Assembly: GCA_905221605.1 (NCBI GenBank)
Contig: CAJNDS010000191.1
Location: 917,561-981,560, forward strand
Direction of reading: 5' to 3'
Length of the DNA stretch: 64,000 nt
DNA from: Symbiodinium natans
Taxonomy: Eukaryota > Sar > Dinophyceae > Suessiales > Symbiodiniaceae
The notes under the pieces are model-generated. The model did not search any database. It worked only from the letters and a program-made list of their open reading frames with translations, and was not told the DNA's origin. Made by a program: the position numbers and the translations under genes. This document shows positions 8,073-21,200 of this stretch, piece after piece (the first letter of the stretch is position 1; every line of letters starts with the position of its first letter).

Positions 8073-8714
8073 ATGTCGCCGAAACGCCATTGCCGCACAG
8101 AGCCTGACGCCATGCCAGCGATGACAGGGGGCAGTGAAGAGGAGCAGGACGGCTCGGAAGCGGAGGCTGTCGACTTAGGTGAAGAGTCGGAGACGGATTC
8201 ACTATTTCGATCCTCCCCAGACGAGATGCCCACGGCGCCAGCACGAGACACTCTGCTGCGCCCAGCAGCAAAGGCTCGCACTGGACGACCAGAGGAAGGA
8301 GGCCTTCCTACTACGCCTGCCCCGAACTCGTCCATCGCTTGGAATGGGGTGCCTCCCTACATTAGCCCGGCCGGGCCACCACCACCATCACGCAGTGGAA
8401 CGGACTTCCCAATCCCGGGAACAAGGCCAATGCACGAGGCTGCGCCCCCAGTGTATACGCCGGGGGAAAGGCTGCAACTCTGGAGCTTGACGCTCAGCCC
8501 AGGGCCGGTAGTGGTCATTCAAGGTGTTCCACGCCGCACCTGGTTCTTCCAGCTGCAACAGGGGCACGTCCACAACTACGAGGGGCCGGCTGGACCTCAT
8601 CAACACGTCCTCGTCTCCCCGATCCACACGCTTACTGGCCCACCAGTTCCGGTGGTGGGATACAGCACGCTTGAACAACAGGCAGAGTCTGGCAGTTCAG
8701 CTCCTGGACGCTGA
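8073..8714 (+). CDS. Hypothetical acidic/Pro-rich protein, 213 aa
   Basis: Unrecognised. I start it at the ATG giving MSPKRHCRTEPDAM. An in-frame codon 24 bp upstream is GTG, not ATG. A short basic N-terminus is followed by an acidic Glu/Asp/Ser stretch (GGSEEEQDGSEAEAVD), a long Pro-rich disordered stretch, and a C-terminal section of about 80 residues that could be a small beta domain (LQLWSLTLSPGPVVVIQGV, RTWFFQLQQGHVHNY, HQHVLVSPIHTL). Acidic-then-Pro-rich layouts occur in nuclear or regulatory proteins, but nothing specific supports a function. It is the last ORF of the cluster, and two strong hairpins follow within 50 bp. Confidence 0.45.
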   Translation: MSPKRHCRTEPDAMPAMTGGSEEEQDGSEAEAVDLGEESETDSLFRSSPDEMPTAPARDTLLRPAAKARTGRPEEGGLPTTPAPNSSIAWNGVPPYISPAGPPPPSRSGTDFPIPGTRPMHEAAPPVYTPGERLQLWSLTLSPGPVVVIQGVPRRTWFFQLQQGHVHNYEGPAGPHQHVLVSPIHTLTGPPVPVVGYSTLEQQAESGSSAPGR

Positions 8715-8761
8715 ACACTGGCCAGTTTTTTCCTTAATCTTACAGCCGAACCAGACTCAAT

Positions 8762-8796
8762 CTGAGCACTGCTCAGCTGGTGAGGAGCACTGCTCC
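8762..8796 (+). repeat. Two CACTG-core hairpins after the last cluster ORF
   Basis: CTGAGCACTGCTCAG (8762-8776) has 7-bp arms and GGAGCACTGCTCC (8784-8796) has 6-bp arms. Both are perfect, with an unpaired central C. Just upstream is the perfect palindrome ACTGGCCAGT (8717-8726). Confidence 0.85.
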
Positions 8797-8907
8797 CATG
8801 TACAAAAGTAACAAACATCGACGATTGAGAGGTCGCACAGCACTGGGGAAAAAGCAGGTCTTAACATTATTGCAGTTTGAGACCGTTTCTTCACCAGCCA
8901 TGTAACT

Positions 8908-8925
8908 AGTGAGGATTGCCTCACT
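8908..8925. repeat. Inverted repeat with 4-nt loop
   Basis: AGTGAGG and CCTCACT, 7-bp perfect arms around ATTG. It resembles the CCTCAC/GTGAGG repeat at 7799-7815. The rest of 8797-9336 shows no gene. Confidence 0.6.
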
Positions 8926-9336
8926 CTGAATCCGGGAGGCCCAGCCCAACACTCACTGCTGCAAATCAGCCACAGTGACTGCTCTACGGTCCTCTGCCTC
9001 CCTGCATCAATGATCCATGTGGGACGCCACAAGATGGACATTGAGGGAGACGGCCAATCAGGTACGACCCACTTGCAGGAAGGTGCGTGTCTACTGGACG
9101 CAGTGAGACACAGTAGGATGACGGGAGCTACAACTTTTTCACCCATAGGACAGCTAGCTAACAAGCTACAGCTCTTGCTCAACACTCAAACCAAGTCAAG
9201 AAGCTCGCCTCGTCTCACACTGATCTACACCTAGTGAATTCGGTTTCACCTCTCCAACCGCAGCTCCAAACTAATTTTCGGTGCTCAGAACGGTGCGAAT
9301 CGCCCGCAATGAGCAGAGCCCGCTCGCTCAGCGTTC

Positions 9337-9342
9337 AATAAA
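9337..9342 (+). terminator. AATAAA immediately before the microsatellite
   Basis: A poly(A)-signal-like AATAAA is followed directly by A-rich sequence and then (AGT)n. Dinoflagellate genes seldom use AATAAA, so it may mark the 3' end of a mobile element that ends in a simple-repeat tail. This is inference. Confidence 0.35.
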
Positions 9343-9346
9343 AAAA

Positions 9347-9601
<255 letters not shown>

Positions 9602-9679
9602 AAGGAGTAGGAGTAGTTCTAGTAGGAGGTCCGCAAAGGCTGTTTGGGGGCTTTTCGTTCGACTCAGAGGAGCAGAGAA

Positions 9680-9900
9680 TTCATTTAAGTTCCACCCCCT
9701 CGTTTCAGGTTTTTGTTTTTGTGTTCATCTTTCGAAAATCTGCTAAATTCCACCTTCCTTGTTTTTCGTGTGTCCATTAGTCGAAAACAAGAGAAATAGA
9801 AGGCAAGTAGAGAAGTAGAGAAGAGAGAAGTAGTCTCCATCGCCCTCGTTTCTCGGTTTTGTTTCTTGCGTTCAGAAATCGAAAGTTACAGAAGTAGGGA
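9680..9900 (+). repeat. Degenerate tandem motif
   Basis: Three diverged copies of a motif built from TTCCACC, CGTTT and GGTTTTTG, followed by GTTCA and TCGAAA, begin near 9689, 9749 and 9843. Purine-rich GAAGTAGAGAAG words lie between the second and third. Confidence 0.4.
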
Positions 9901-10539
9901 AGTGGAGAATGAGTTTACATTCCACCCTCCGGGCGGTCGGCAATGCGGTGCCCCCAGAAAGCCCCGAGGTCCTAGGTGTCGACCATCGTTCCGGTGCAAT
10001 TTTCCACTCATTGCTGCCCTAGTTTCAGGCTGCCTGCGCCTCAATAAGGCCTCCCTGATTAAGTGCTCCTGGGCTCAGATTTCTTACTCCAAGAACGTCA
10101 GTTCAACTCCGTCCGCATCGACCACGTCCGAGGCTTTATTCGGAACGATCTTGCCAACGACCAGAATCGGGGCTACGACCAAGCGCTGGTCCCGCGGTCA
10201 TGCCTTGTGTTGCCCAAAACCCCGATAGTTGGACCATCGGTAGAAACCTGGTGAACTAAAAGCGGACACCAACAGCCACAAATTGAAGCAAAAGAACTGC
10301 ATGATCGCAGTATCACTTCCACAACCCAGAAAACGTCGGGCTGGATGGTGATTCAGCATGACCCAGCCTCTTCTCTGCAAAAGCAAGATGATGAAAGCAG
10401 GACTGGAGGAACAGCGAGCTGGAGCCCATCATGTGCATTAATCCTGAAAATGGTTTGATAGCACTCTTCTCAAGCAACTTGTTGTGCATAAATGCTTCGA
10501 TATCCGAATTTCGCGTAGTCTTTGAGCAAGCTTGGATGG

Positions 10540-10750
10540 ACGATTGCGATGTGTACCTGCGAAACCTTCGGATTCACAGCTATGCAATCGTCCTCTACAA
10601 AGGCACTCTTAGTGAACGCAAACACGCTGACTTTTGCGGTCGCGCCGGTTGACAAAAGATCCCGGACGGATACAGGCCGACTCTGCGGATACAATCCGAT
10701 GCGGGACCAGAAACGGTATGGGACATGTACCGAGAATGCAGCACACACAA
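10540..10750. repeat. Diverged duplicated segment, copy 1
   Basis: It shares ordered blocks with 10920-11115: TTCACAGCTATGCA, then GAACGCAAACACG, then CGACTCTGCGGA, then GGACCAGAAACGG and GGACATG. Frames are open on both strands in both copies, but none looks like a known protein. Confidence 0.6.
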
Positions 10751-10919
10751 GCCAGGAGAAGTCAGGAAACAGGCAACGGCGGTGGGTCTTCAAACATGTA
10801 CCAAACGAGCAGTGACTAAGAAGAAGCAGCACCTTCAGCACGCTAGCCAGTGGCTGCGGCGAGCGGGCGGATGAGAAGGTACAACGAGGCTATACGCCGT
10901 TGCGGGCTAGAGTGCAAAA

Positions 10920-11115
10920 ATAGGTGTACAAGTACAACCACGTTCACAGCTATGCACTTAGAATGCATTGCCAAGACTAGGACTAGGAGCGAACGCAAAC
11001 ACGATTTCTTTTGCCACACTGCTGAAAAAATTCCAACAGGCAGGACGGACGAGAAGCGACTCTGCGGACGCAGTCCGAGGCTGGACCAGAAACGGAACCT
11101 GGACATGGACCACCA
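10920..11115. repeat. Diverged duplicated segment, copy 2
   Basis: Second copy of the 10540-10750 segment, in direct orientation about 380 bp downstream, with the same block order but many substitutions and small indels. Confidence 0.6.
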
Positions 11116-12126
11116 AAGATTTCAGGCGCACGCTTGACCCGCAAAAGGTAACAGGCCAGCATTCCCTGAGGACACAGCAGTATATCAGAACAATCCGTGC
11201 CATGCCAATATTCAGATCTAGGTTAACTTGGCAAAGTTCTGGCTAGCGTTTTACTTGGCGAAAATTTGCAAGCTTCAAAAACCAGCTGATGCACGCTGGC
11301 CCACTTTCTGGCACTTGCCTTGCAGTTTGAACTTGCAGCTGTAGTTGCAATCCGTTTGGGTTTATGCAATGCGTACACGCCGCCTGATGTTGTATAACTG
11401 GGCAGTGCTTGTCACGCGAGTCTCTTTTGGTAAGGCAGTACGTATCATGAGCAGTGATGCTTGGTTTCGTACTGGTGTTGCACGCGTGCCTGTACTTGGC
11501 ATGATGGTACTGGCCCAGAATGGGCAACACCCTTATTTGAAGAAGTGGATTGTTTTGATTGTCAGCAAAACAAAGCATGCATGAAGTTTGTTTTCATCAA
11601 ACCAAGCATGAATGCACATGATGTGAGTCGAATTTTATGATTGCTTGACACGGCATGTTTGAGAGAATAAATGGGCATGCTGGCTCTCTCCTCTCAAGTT
11701 TTGAGTGTCAGACGGAAAACATCTTTGAAGCGGGTTCGGGAGTTTAATTTCTATGAGCCATCGCATACGCGATGTGAGTGTTGCATGCGGTCCACAAGGC
11801 AAATAAGAGGACATCACTTGCGGGAGGCTGGGTGTGCCATGTCGAAGATCAAGGAATGGAAATGTTAAAGAAGTCCCACATAGATTCAAACCTCACATGA
11901 AAAGGGCAAAGCCTTCCACATATCAAACACGTTTTTTGGCCGTAGTGAGGTACTGACAGTAGATTCGAGAACATTGTTGTCTTCATGTTGGTCATTGAAT
12001 CATGGCATGCAAGTTGCTGCAGGAAGTTTGTGCCAAAATTGCAGCATTTGGCTTGACACTACATTGTTTCCTTGTTTTCCTGGCTTGCCCCCAAGCTTTC
12101 CCGGTTTCCTTTGCGTTCGCCAAGTC

Positions 12127-12225
12127 ATGCGTGGCCTGCTTGTCGCCTTGCTTTGTGGTTGGGCCTCTGCTGAACCCACGTGTTTGGAGGACGAAGCTCG
12201 GTGTGTAATCTGCAAGACCTGAGCG
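12127..12225 (+). CDS. Exon: signal peptide
   Basis: MRGLLVALLCGWASA is a hydrophobic leader with an A-x-A-type cleavage site (ASA before EPT). The frame reaches TGA 33 codons in, but a GT donor (AGCTCG before GTGTGTAA, near 12200) would splice it earlier. Confidence 0.55.
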
Positions 12226-15200
12226 ATGTCTCAAACAAATGGCATGGCATTGCTGTCCAATGTCCAGGGTTGGTGTTGTTCGCCGCATTGAAGTGTGCCT
12301 TTGCAGTCAAGGATTTCGGTGTGTTCCTGTCGGTGCACCAGCATCGCGATAACATTTCCGTGGCAACCGACCAGCCTCCTCCCGGACCGCCTGGACCTGG
12401 AGGACCAGGACCAGGACCACCTGGTGGACCTGGTCCCAAACCGCCCCCGCTTCGCCCTGAGCCCAGCCTGGACAATGCCAAACTGGTTCAGCAGCTGGAG
12501 GCTCTCCTTGGAATCGTAGAGGAGGACGTGACTGCTGCTGGTGAAGGTTTGACAGGCACGGCCAGGCCAAATTTTTCATGCCCACGTCACTTCGTTCATG
12601 TGGGGTTTTGGCTATGCTGACTTTGCTTATGCTCGCTTTTGTGGCTTGCGTGGAAGGATACCTTGGAAGCACGCTTTACTACTCGATGAAGAAGCTTGCG
12701 GACCTAGACGTGTTCGCTGTCGAGGTTGACGACAAGATCGAGTTCTTGGAGTCGGTGCAAAATTTGACGGATGAGGACATCGCCTTCTCTGACAGGGATT
12801 TGTGAGAGAGGATTGCAAGTGTGAGTGAGACGGAGGTCGCCACGGACAGAAGTTGAACGGAAGGTCCCAGAGTCCACAGTGTATCAGTTTTTATGCGCAG
12901 CAGTGGAGGGTGCAGAGATGCACTGTTGCAGTTGCTGCAGGACACCGAGGGTTTGCACGTCAAAGTCGCAGATCTGAACGTCAAAGTTGCGAACTTAGAA
13001 GGCCAGGTCTCTACCCTTGAAAATCAGCAGCGGCTTGGAAGCGATTGGCCTCGTTTTGGCCACGTCTTAGAGCAACAGAACAAATGTGCAAGCGAGCTCG
13101 CCGTGTTTATGGAATTTTTGAACCAGCGGCATGTGTAGCCTCCTTTTAACAACTATTTGGACATGTTTTTAACAACTTATGGTGTAGTACACGCTCTTCT
13201 AAACGCATGTGGTTTCCAGGTGCATCTTCACCAACATGGTAGTACTCTGCCTTGTACCTTGTCCTTGTGTAGTTGTAATGGAGACGTCAATTTTCCACAG
13301 CCCAAACCCAGGGCCGGGCTCCTGGAACAAATGGCCCAGATGCAGCGGGAGATGGAGTGCCTGGCGCTCTGGATTCCGCTGCGGAGGAACCGGTGCTTGC
13401 AGGCCAGTCTGTTTTTGAACGTTTGCTTGAAGGACGGGCAGGGTTTGTTTTCACACGGTGGCATGCGGGCCAAGGACAGCCTCCAAAAGATGGAGTCATT
13501 AGTACTAAGAGTTCCTATTGCTGTCGTCAGATACCATGCTAGTTCGAGGATCACTACTACAACCAATGGGCCATTACTAAACTGTCGAAGGCGGTGAGAA
13601 AGTCGGCAACGCCTGAATCTGCGGCAAGCAGGCCCGTCGGCAAACCATGGCAAACGTCGGATGTGGGGTAGGGGATGATTGACACGCTCCAGTGGGGTTG
13701 CTTGAAATTTTGGACCTTTTGGGAGTACTTAACCATACCACAACCGGGCCGTGATGTAGAACAACCCCCGATTGGCAACTGAAGGCTTGGGTTCACTTGC
13801 CCATGTCTTTCAGTGTGCTCGGATTGCTTGCGGTATCCCCGCCTACAGCTCCACGGAAAGGTGTGATGCAGAAGGTGCAACCTCCCTGGATGAAGGGGCC
13901 CAAAGCGTGGTATCTTAGTGGGACGATCCTGCTCGACACAGGTCGGAAGCTGTGAGCACTGAAAAGAAGGAGAAGGCAGGTATTCTTTTTTCTGTCAAAG
14001 AGCACGAGCGATGGCGACTATAGGTGCTTTGCTTACGGCAGGCTCAAACCGCTAGTCTTTTTTTTTGGTTAGCGCGCTGCACAGTTGTCCGATTGGCATA
14101 TGCTCCGGGTTTGAAGGTCAGTTCTCCTGCGCTTGTCCAAGATGCGGCGCAAGAATCCATGAAGCGGCGCGAGCGTCGAGGGGAAGCGAGAGCCTTGCTA
14201 CTGAGCTGCACTCGCAACGCTTTCATGTCTTGTTGAGGGTGCCGGAAGCACGGGAGCACGGCGGAATGAGAAGGCTTGTCCCTCCACAGTTGGTTGCAAA
14301 ACCGAGAAAGAGAAACAGAGGGATGAGCTGAGGGGGGTGTTCTCCACTGCACCAAAAGTAAACTCTCATATTGCTCTCAGCATGGCTGAGTTCAGTGGTG
14401 TCACACACTCGTGGGCGCAAGTCGAGTCAAACCCATTCCAACGTGGCTGAGAAGCTGGGGGCTTGATATAGAAATACAAGGCTTAACCAACAACTGAAAC
14501 CAGCGAGAGCAAGAGCGAGCGAACAACCGACTGTAGATTCGGCCGAGTTTTTGATACTTTGGTCTGCGCATTCTGTCCACTTTGCCCTCTCTCGCTGCCC
14601 CCTTTGAGCCCATTTAATTTACAATAGCCGTAGTGCTTGTAGAAAGTTGTAGGCTTAGCTGTACTGTCACGGGCATCATGCAAGATGAGACCTTTGCGAG
14701 AAGACAGTACAAGACCATGCTGAGGCTGAACAAGCGCATGGCGCAGAAAGGCGTCAGACGAGTGTGGCACCTCGTTCCTGGTTCCGGCCAAAGGAAACGG
14801 CATCGGTTGGCTTCGGGAACTACTGTCGATTACAATGACAAGAAAGCCAAAAGGCTGCTACTAACTAAGGCTACGCTGACAACTACTATGATTGCTGCTG
14901 TCGGCTTAACTCGTTATCGTATTCACACTCTCTTTGTACGTGGGACGCGACGCCCTCACCGGCCTTCTGGATAAACTTGGAGACCTCATGGCACATTCTT
15001 ATGCCAGTGCAGACAGCAAACAGTGGTATTAGTATTATTGCTGGTACCATTACCAGTACTCGTACTCGTACTTACACTACATCACTTACACTTTCGACTA
15101 CCCTTTATCATCGTATGAACTGTTACCTTCCACGCCGGATTCAAGCACAACATCTTTTCTAACAGACACCCAAGGCACCGTGCAACTGACAGGGAGGTGG

Positions 15201-18200
15201 CATTGGTGAACGCCCGGGCCACGTCCGGTTGCACCACGAAGCTGCCTTCAATTTCAATTGACATCGACAGTGGACTTAACATCTTCTTCGGCTCCACAAA
15301 CTGCTGGAGCCTCAGCCTCAATCTCGGGAGCGTGAAGAAGGGGTGGCCTACTCTGATTGAGCGGGTCTTTTGGATTGGCGAGTACTGCAATGGAAAAGGA
15401 ACGTTCGGGTGCATCACTGACTATGTTACCGAGCGCATGCCCATTATCAAGGACATGAATTGTGATGACGGTGAGAACATTTTCCAATGTCTCGCGGACC
15501 TGATTCAAAGCAAACTCCCAATCATCCAAGACTGTGTTGGCGAGAGCGACGTGTTCCAGTGCCTTTCAGACCAAGTCAAGTCTAAGCTCCCTATCATCAA
15601 AGATTGTGGGGACGACAACCCATTTCTGTGCATCGCGGACCAGGTGAAAGGCAGCCTGCCAATCGTCAAGGATTGCGCTGACGATCAGAATGTCTTCCAG
15701 TGTGTTGCAGACAATGTGAAGAGCAATCTTCCCATCATCCAGGACTGCCTGGACCCAGGGGAGAACGTCTTCTTGTGCGTGGGAAACAAGATTCTGAGTG
15801 ATGTCCCTATCTTCGAAATCATGGGGACGTTCATCGGTGGAATCAAGGACTGCGTCGACGAGAAGACAGGCGGAAGTGTCGCAGAGCTTGCTGCCAACGG
15901 GGGCATTTACACCATCACCTGCTTGAGCAATCAGTTGGCATTGCACGTGCCTTTCCTGAGCTCTACTGCTGCTGTGATGGAGGGGGTTTCTGATTGTGTC
16001 GCCAACAATAACAACCTCTTGATCACCGTAGCTGGCGGGGGCAGCGCCGTGACCTTCGGCTGTCTCGTGGCTGAGATTGTGCAAGCAGTGCCCTTCCTGA
16101 ATAAGACCTGGGAGATGATCAACCCATGTGAGGCCAACGAGAACATCTTCCAGTGCTTTGGAGTCTTGGGGTGCATGGGCAATCTGAGTTTTCTTCCTTT
16201 TCTGATTGCTGGAGCACGAAAGGGAGCTTAAGCTTTGTTGAAGTGCCCCTAAGCCCCGGGCCCCACACCCTAAACCTTTGACAAAGACCCAGGGGAGATG
16301 CTGCCAGTTGTCGGGCCCCTGGTCGCGAATTGCAACATCACGAGCTTTCCCGACGTCTTCTCATGCATCGGGCAGTCGCTTTCGCAGATCCCACCTTTCA
16401 ACCTTGTTCAAAACGCCATGAGCATGGCCAAAGACTTCATCCCGTTTGTCCTCCGACAATCGTTGCAGATATTCATTGACTTGACCAAGACCGTAAATGG
16501 CTTCGGGGCGTCCGTGCTGCAGCAATCTAGCAGGGAATCGCCACATGTTGCCCATGATGACGGCCACGCAAAGATGGCCGTCTTCCTGCAGAACGCGCCG
16601 CCAGGCGCGCCGGCAGCCGCGCGTGGGTCTAAAGGTCGCCGACACTCCTTGCTGCAGGAGAGCTTGCGGGTTCCTCTTTTCAAGACATGTTACGTTGGCA
16701 TAGATGTTTGCACCGGGGTCAATCCCAGCTTCGCTGTTTGCCTTCGGTAGCATGTCTTTGCGCCACACAAGTGAACACAAATTCCATTGTCAGTTTCTCT
16801 GACCCTTCTCACAGCAAAGAGATGCAAGAAGCTTGTTGGCAGAAGCCCCTGTGAGTACATCAGGAGCGGCAGAAAGCCCCGGTCGAGCTCGTGCCTCAGA
16901 AGGACGTAGACCGCAGCGAGCAAATTGTGGACACCACTTGGGAGTTTGATTATAGTCGACTCGGAGATCTGCAGCGCACTCAGCTTTTTACGCAGTTTGC
17001 GGGTGAGGAAGAGAACACCCAATCCTGCTTGGGCTACGCCCCGTTCAGTGCCGACCCATCAGATGTGAAGACAACTGATTGGCAGGCAGCGGGAAGCTCC
17101 GGCACGGATGCGTTCATTAAGCTGCAAGCGTATGCCATGCCGTGCGGTATGGACTTCTACAAAAACGACAACAGCTCATGGAAAGGCTATGCCACGTACA
17201 CCAGGCCGTTCTCCACAGAGAGATGCATTGCCTATTCGTGGACATTCAATGCGATGGCCGTGAACTTGAACGTGCCCGTTCTCGACGAGTTTGTCTTCTC
17301 CTTGCCGAAGCCAAACCTGAAGTTCGAGGTTATCTTCTGCTTTCCAAACTATGGCTTTCTGGCATGGTATGGTGCTGAGCTTTCGCAGTGGGAGCTGTCC
17401 ATCACCATCTTCAGCACGGAGGTGCTTCGCGTCAAGTATCGCTTCTTCTCCTACGGCGCGGGAATCGACCAGCGGACGCAGGTCACCACTGCTAAAGGAA
17501 TGGGGGCCAGCAAGGACATCATGTTTGGCAACTTACGGAGCCTGCTTCAAGAGAACAACACTGTGAACAGCAGCCAAAGCAAGCGAGGCAAAAGCAAGCG
17601 CCAGGGACACTGGCATCGGAACCTCACGATGCGGACCCTGCGCATGGAGGCAGGTCGCTGTAGGACACCCTTCCGTTGTCTTGTTGCTTCAAAGCCAAGC
17701 CCGGAAGCAGCAGCTTCTTTCCGTCCCCAACATTCTGGATCCAAGCTCTCCCGCTTGCGTCTCCTGCAGGGCACGCGCCCGGTGGTCGACGAGGTCCTCC
17801 ATGGCTCGCGCGCCCAGCGGAAGCTGAGAGGTCGCAGCTTCCACGATCGGTTCCGCCGGATGTCGCTTTCACAGGCAGAGGCTCTTTTTGAGGGTTGCCT
17901 CCAGAGAAAGAGTGTACAGCATTATGCGGACCCCCCTCCAAAGAGAGACCAAGTCTGAAGCCTGAGGTGAGCGCGTCGGAGGTTTTGCAACTCGTGAGTT
18001 TCCACACGGACGGAATCTTGCCAGGCCAGGGTGGGTAGGGATTGGTCCACTGCCACGGGGTGGTGGGGACGAAATCCATGTCATGTTGCACTGGCAGCGT
18101 GCCCTGAGCGTCTTGTGCAGACTCTGTTAGCGACCTCCTCGGTGTTGGCATGGGCCTGACATTGGACAAGGGGGTGATCAGCCTCGGCATGGATTTTCGG

Positions 18201-21200
18201 CTTATGGGATTTGAGGAGGAGGCGCCCTTCGACGGAACAGGTCCATGCGGTGACTGCTTGCATCACCTGTGTCGAGGGCCGGGGTAGGCGGGTGGATGTA
18301 CATTTCTGGCAGGTGGAGACGTCTCTCCTCAATTTCTCAGAGATCGTTCAGACGATCCTCGAGGGGGTCCTTCCAGACGACGCAGAGACTGATGTGCAGG
18401 AGAGCTGTGAGCCCTCATGTCGGCGCTTCTTCCACGTGCTGGGGTTTTCAAGTCAGCATCTTGCCACGTCATCGTAAACATAGAGAAGCTGTAGGAACAA
18501 ATGGAGTGTTCTTACCTTGCTGTCAAAGCATTTGGCTACGAGAATGGAATCTGCACTGCGCAGCGTTGCTGGGCCCGCGTAGGTAGTTGGGCTTCAGCGG
18601 ACTTCAACCGTGTGCTTCAAAGTACTTTCAGCACAGTGTGCACCTGTTTGCAAGCGATTCAGCCCAAAGCCTAAACCCTAAATCGAATCAACAGTGTGGA
18701 TGGTCTGCTTGGCGGGGAGGCGGCAACAAAACGAGACGCCAGCCAGCACTTCTGAATGTCCACCTGTGCAGGGAGTTGTTTCGGAGCTCAATGATGCCTT
18801 CTCCTCGGGCGAGGATTTGCTGGAACCAGAGGTGCCTTGCATGTATTCTATGGCTAACCCTAAGCACTCGACCCAAACCTGCTCTAAGCCTTAAACTCTA
18901 AGCCTGACATTCTTCTTTTGCGTGGTTCGATACTCGATGCCGCTTTTTTAAAACATTCCTTGCTCGGCAGCTGAGGCCTACGAGTTGCGATCGATTGAAG
19001 CCACCAACGATGTGTCGACGCTTCTCTGGTTCCGGGAAGCCGGCATTCAGCCTGCTGCGAACTCCTCGGTGTCTGCTTGGAGTTCGAGTGTCGGAGAGTC
19101 CATCCAGGTGCAACCGATCACCGACTCCCCTGTCACTTCCACTGATCCGATCAGCTGCCTCCAGACAGTCCGTTTCGGACTTGCAGGCTTCGTGCGAGCT
19201 GCTGCTGTTGTCTCGGTCATGGTCTCTAACCGAGTAGACTGCTTGGAGTCTAGGAGCAGCACCTAAGACCCAGCGCAGTCGCATCATGTGGTCAGGTCTA
19301 ACCCAGATGACCACAGCCTTCGAGGCGTACAGCTCTGGAGCTGGCTTGGAGATTTGGTTCGTTGCCGCAATGATTGGGGAGGATCAGCCCAGCTCCCCTC
19401 AGTTCATCCTCGACTTCGGGGAATATGCGCCCGCGGGCTACGGAGTTTTCTTCCAGGATGCGACGGTGCGAGCGTACGCCGCAGGCAGGGCCTGGCATTG
19501 CACACCTAAAATGGGACCATGAAATGCTTACTTTCCACTAATATTCCCCGAGTAGCAATCACGTATACTAATGGGCAAATAAGTCAGGACCCGTCGCAGG
19601 GTCGCCAGATAATGCCAAGTCATGCAACCTTTGTGACAATGGTCCGCGGTGAAGCGCTGCAAAAGCAATAGAAGAATTCAGAGAAGCTTTGTCGTTCAGG
19701 AACGTCGCTGAGTTCGGGAAGCACCGCGCCGGACAAGCTGTTGCACTTGTATCGCGTGTGCCTAGCCACATCTCAGAACGTTGCGTGCAGTACAAATCGG
19801 CACAGAATCCGCTTGTTGCCTTGATGTTTCCAACAAAGGCAGTTCGCGCTGCAGAGCCACATTGCTATTTACCGGGATGGGGTGAAGCTCGCGGAGACAC
19901 CTTTGTCGGCAAGTCAGCTCAACGCAGACACCATCAGGGACTGGACGTGACCACACATGCCATTCACGATACTAGAGCGCACTCTGCGTAGAATAGCCTC
20001 CCATGCTTTTCCGAGAGCCTTTCTTCCGAAGTCCTAAAACCTCGGAGAGGGAGTAGCTGATCCGAAAGCTCGGAAAAGACCAGTCATGCCTCGTTTCATA
20101 TCCTACCCTCAGGCAACCCTAGGCACCAAACATGAGAATACCTCACCATCCTTGACTCCAAACCCGCTTCGCTGGTGCACAAGAAGGCCCTGAACGGAAT
20201 GGTGGCCCTGGACCCGAATCTCTGAACTCCAAGAAACACGGGGGGTGCAGCTGATGTGAGAACGTCACTCGGTGTGCTGTGTGGCATGTCGCGCAGGAGA
20301 TCTTTCCTTTCACCTTGGGTGGCCAGTCCAAAACCTACAACCGAGAGAAGAGATACTTCCGCGGGCAGATTGGCGAGTTGATCCTGCTGCTCAGCCGCAA
20401 GGGGAACGCAGGCGTGCTTTCAGCTTCACTCCATACCAGCGAAGCTCAGGCTCGATGGGGTCCTTGATGACTCGGCAGCCGAGTCTTTGAAAGGATCTTT
20501 AGACGAAAAGTGGCTGTTCAACAACAACATTTGTGGGCAAATTGCCCCAGTGATGTGGCTCAAGGCAGACGAGCAGGCCGTTGGAGAGCTGCCTATATGG
20601 TCGGACAGCTACGACAATAGGCTCATGCCATATTCCACGTCGCTGCTTCAACAGGAGGCCGTTAAGGCAGCTGCCGTTCCGTCCCCAAGCCCTTCTCCAG
20701 CTCCAGCTTTGCCCGAAGGGCCTACTGTAGCAGTTGTGGACAGCCCCACCTCCATCCGCGTGGCCAAGTTTGGGACAGACACCTTGACGCCGCTTGTGTT
20801 GGAGGCTGAGTTGTCAGTTGTCGGCTAGGGCTTCACAGCTGTGTTTCTATTTTTGCTTTTCAGCGACCTGTGTTTTTTGAAGAGCCAAGTCTTCATTGCC
20901 GTTTACACTTTTTTGGAAGCTTCATTGCGTTGCTTTCGTCGCGGTAGAGTTGTTGCACTGTTTTGTGGTTTGCCTGTTCTTGTTGTCGTTGGTGGTGTTG
21001 GTGCTGATGACGGCGTTGGTGTCGTCGTCGGTACGTATAATCGTAGGCGAAGGCACGTCATAGTCGGGGAGAAGCCATGATTTGGGGGTTCTCCTGCGGT
21101 CTGACTGCAGGAGGTCAGAAAACACACATTCCCGACACTTTTCTCCCATCTACACCCGTCGTTCCACTTGGTGGCTACAGCACACAGTAATGCGGCGTCC

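Noticed and set aside
1-9346. Integrated virus or complete autonomous transposon
   Set aside because: I found no capsid, polymerase, reverse transcriptase, integrase or transposase motif. The unusual cluster is reported, but a viral or specific transposon label is not supported within this window.
20556-20564. TGGCTCAAG as a spliced-leader relic
   Set aside because: Here it encodes W-L-K of the LamG opening motif in frame, so coincidence is the better explanation.
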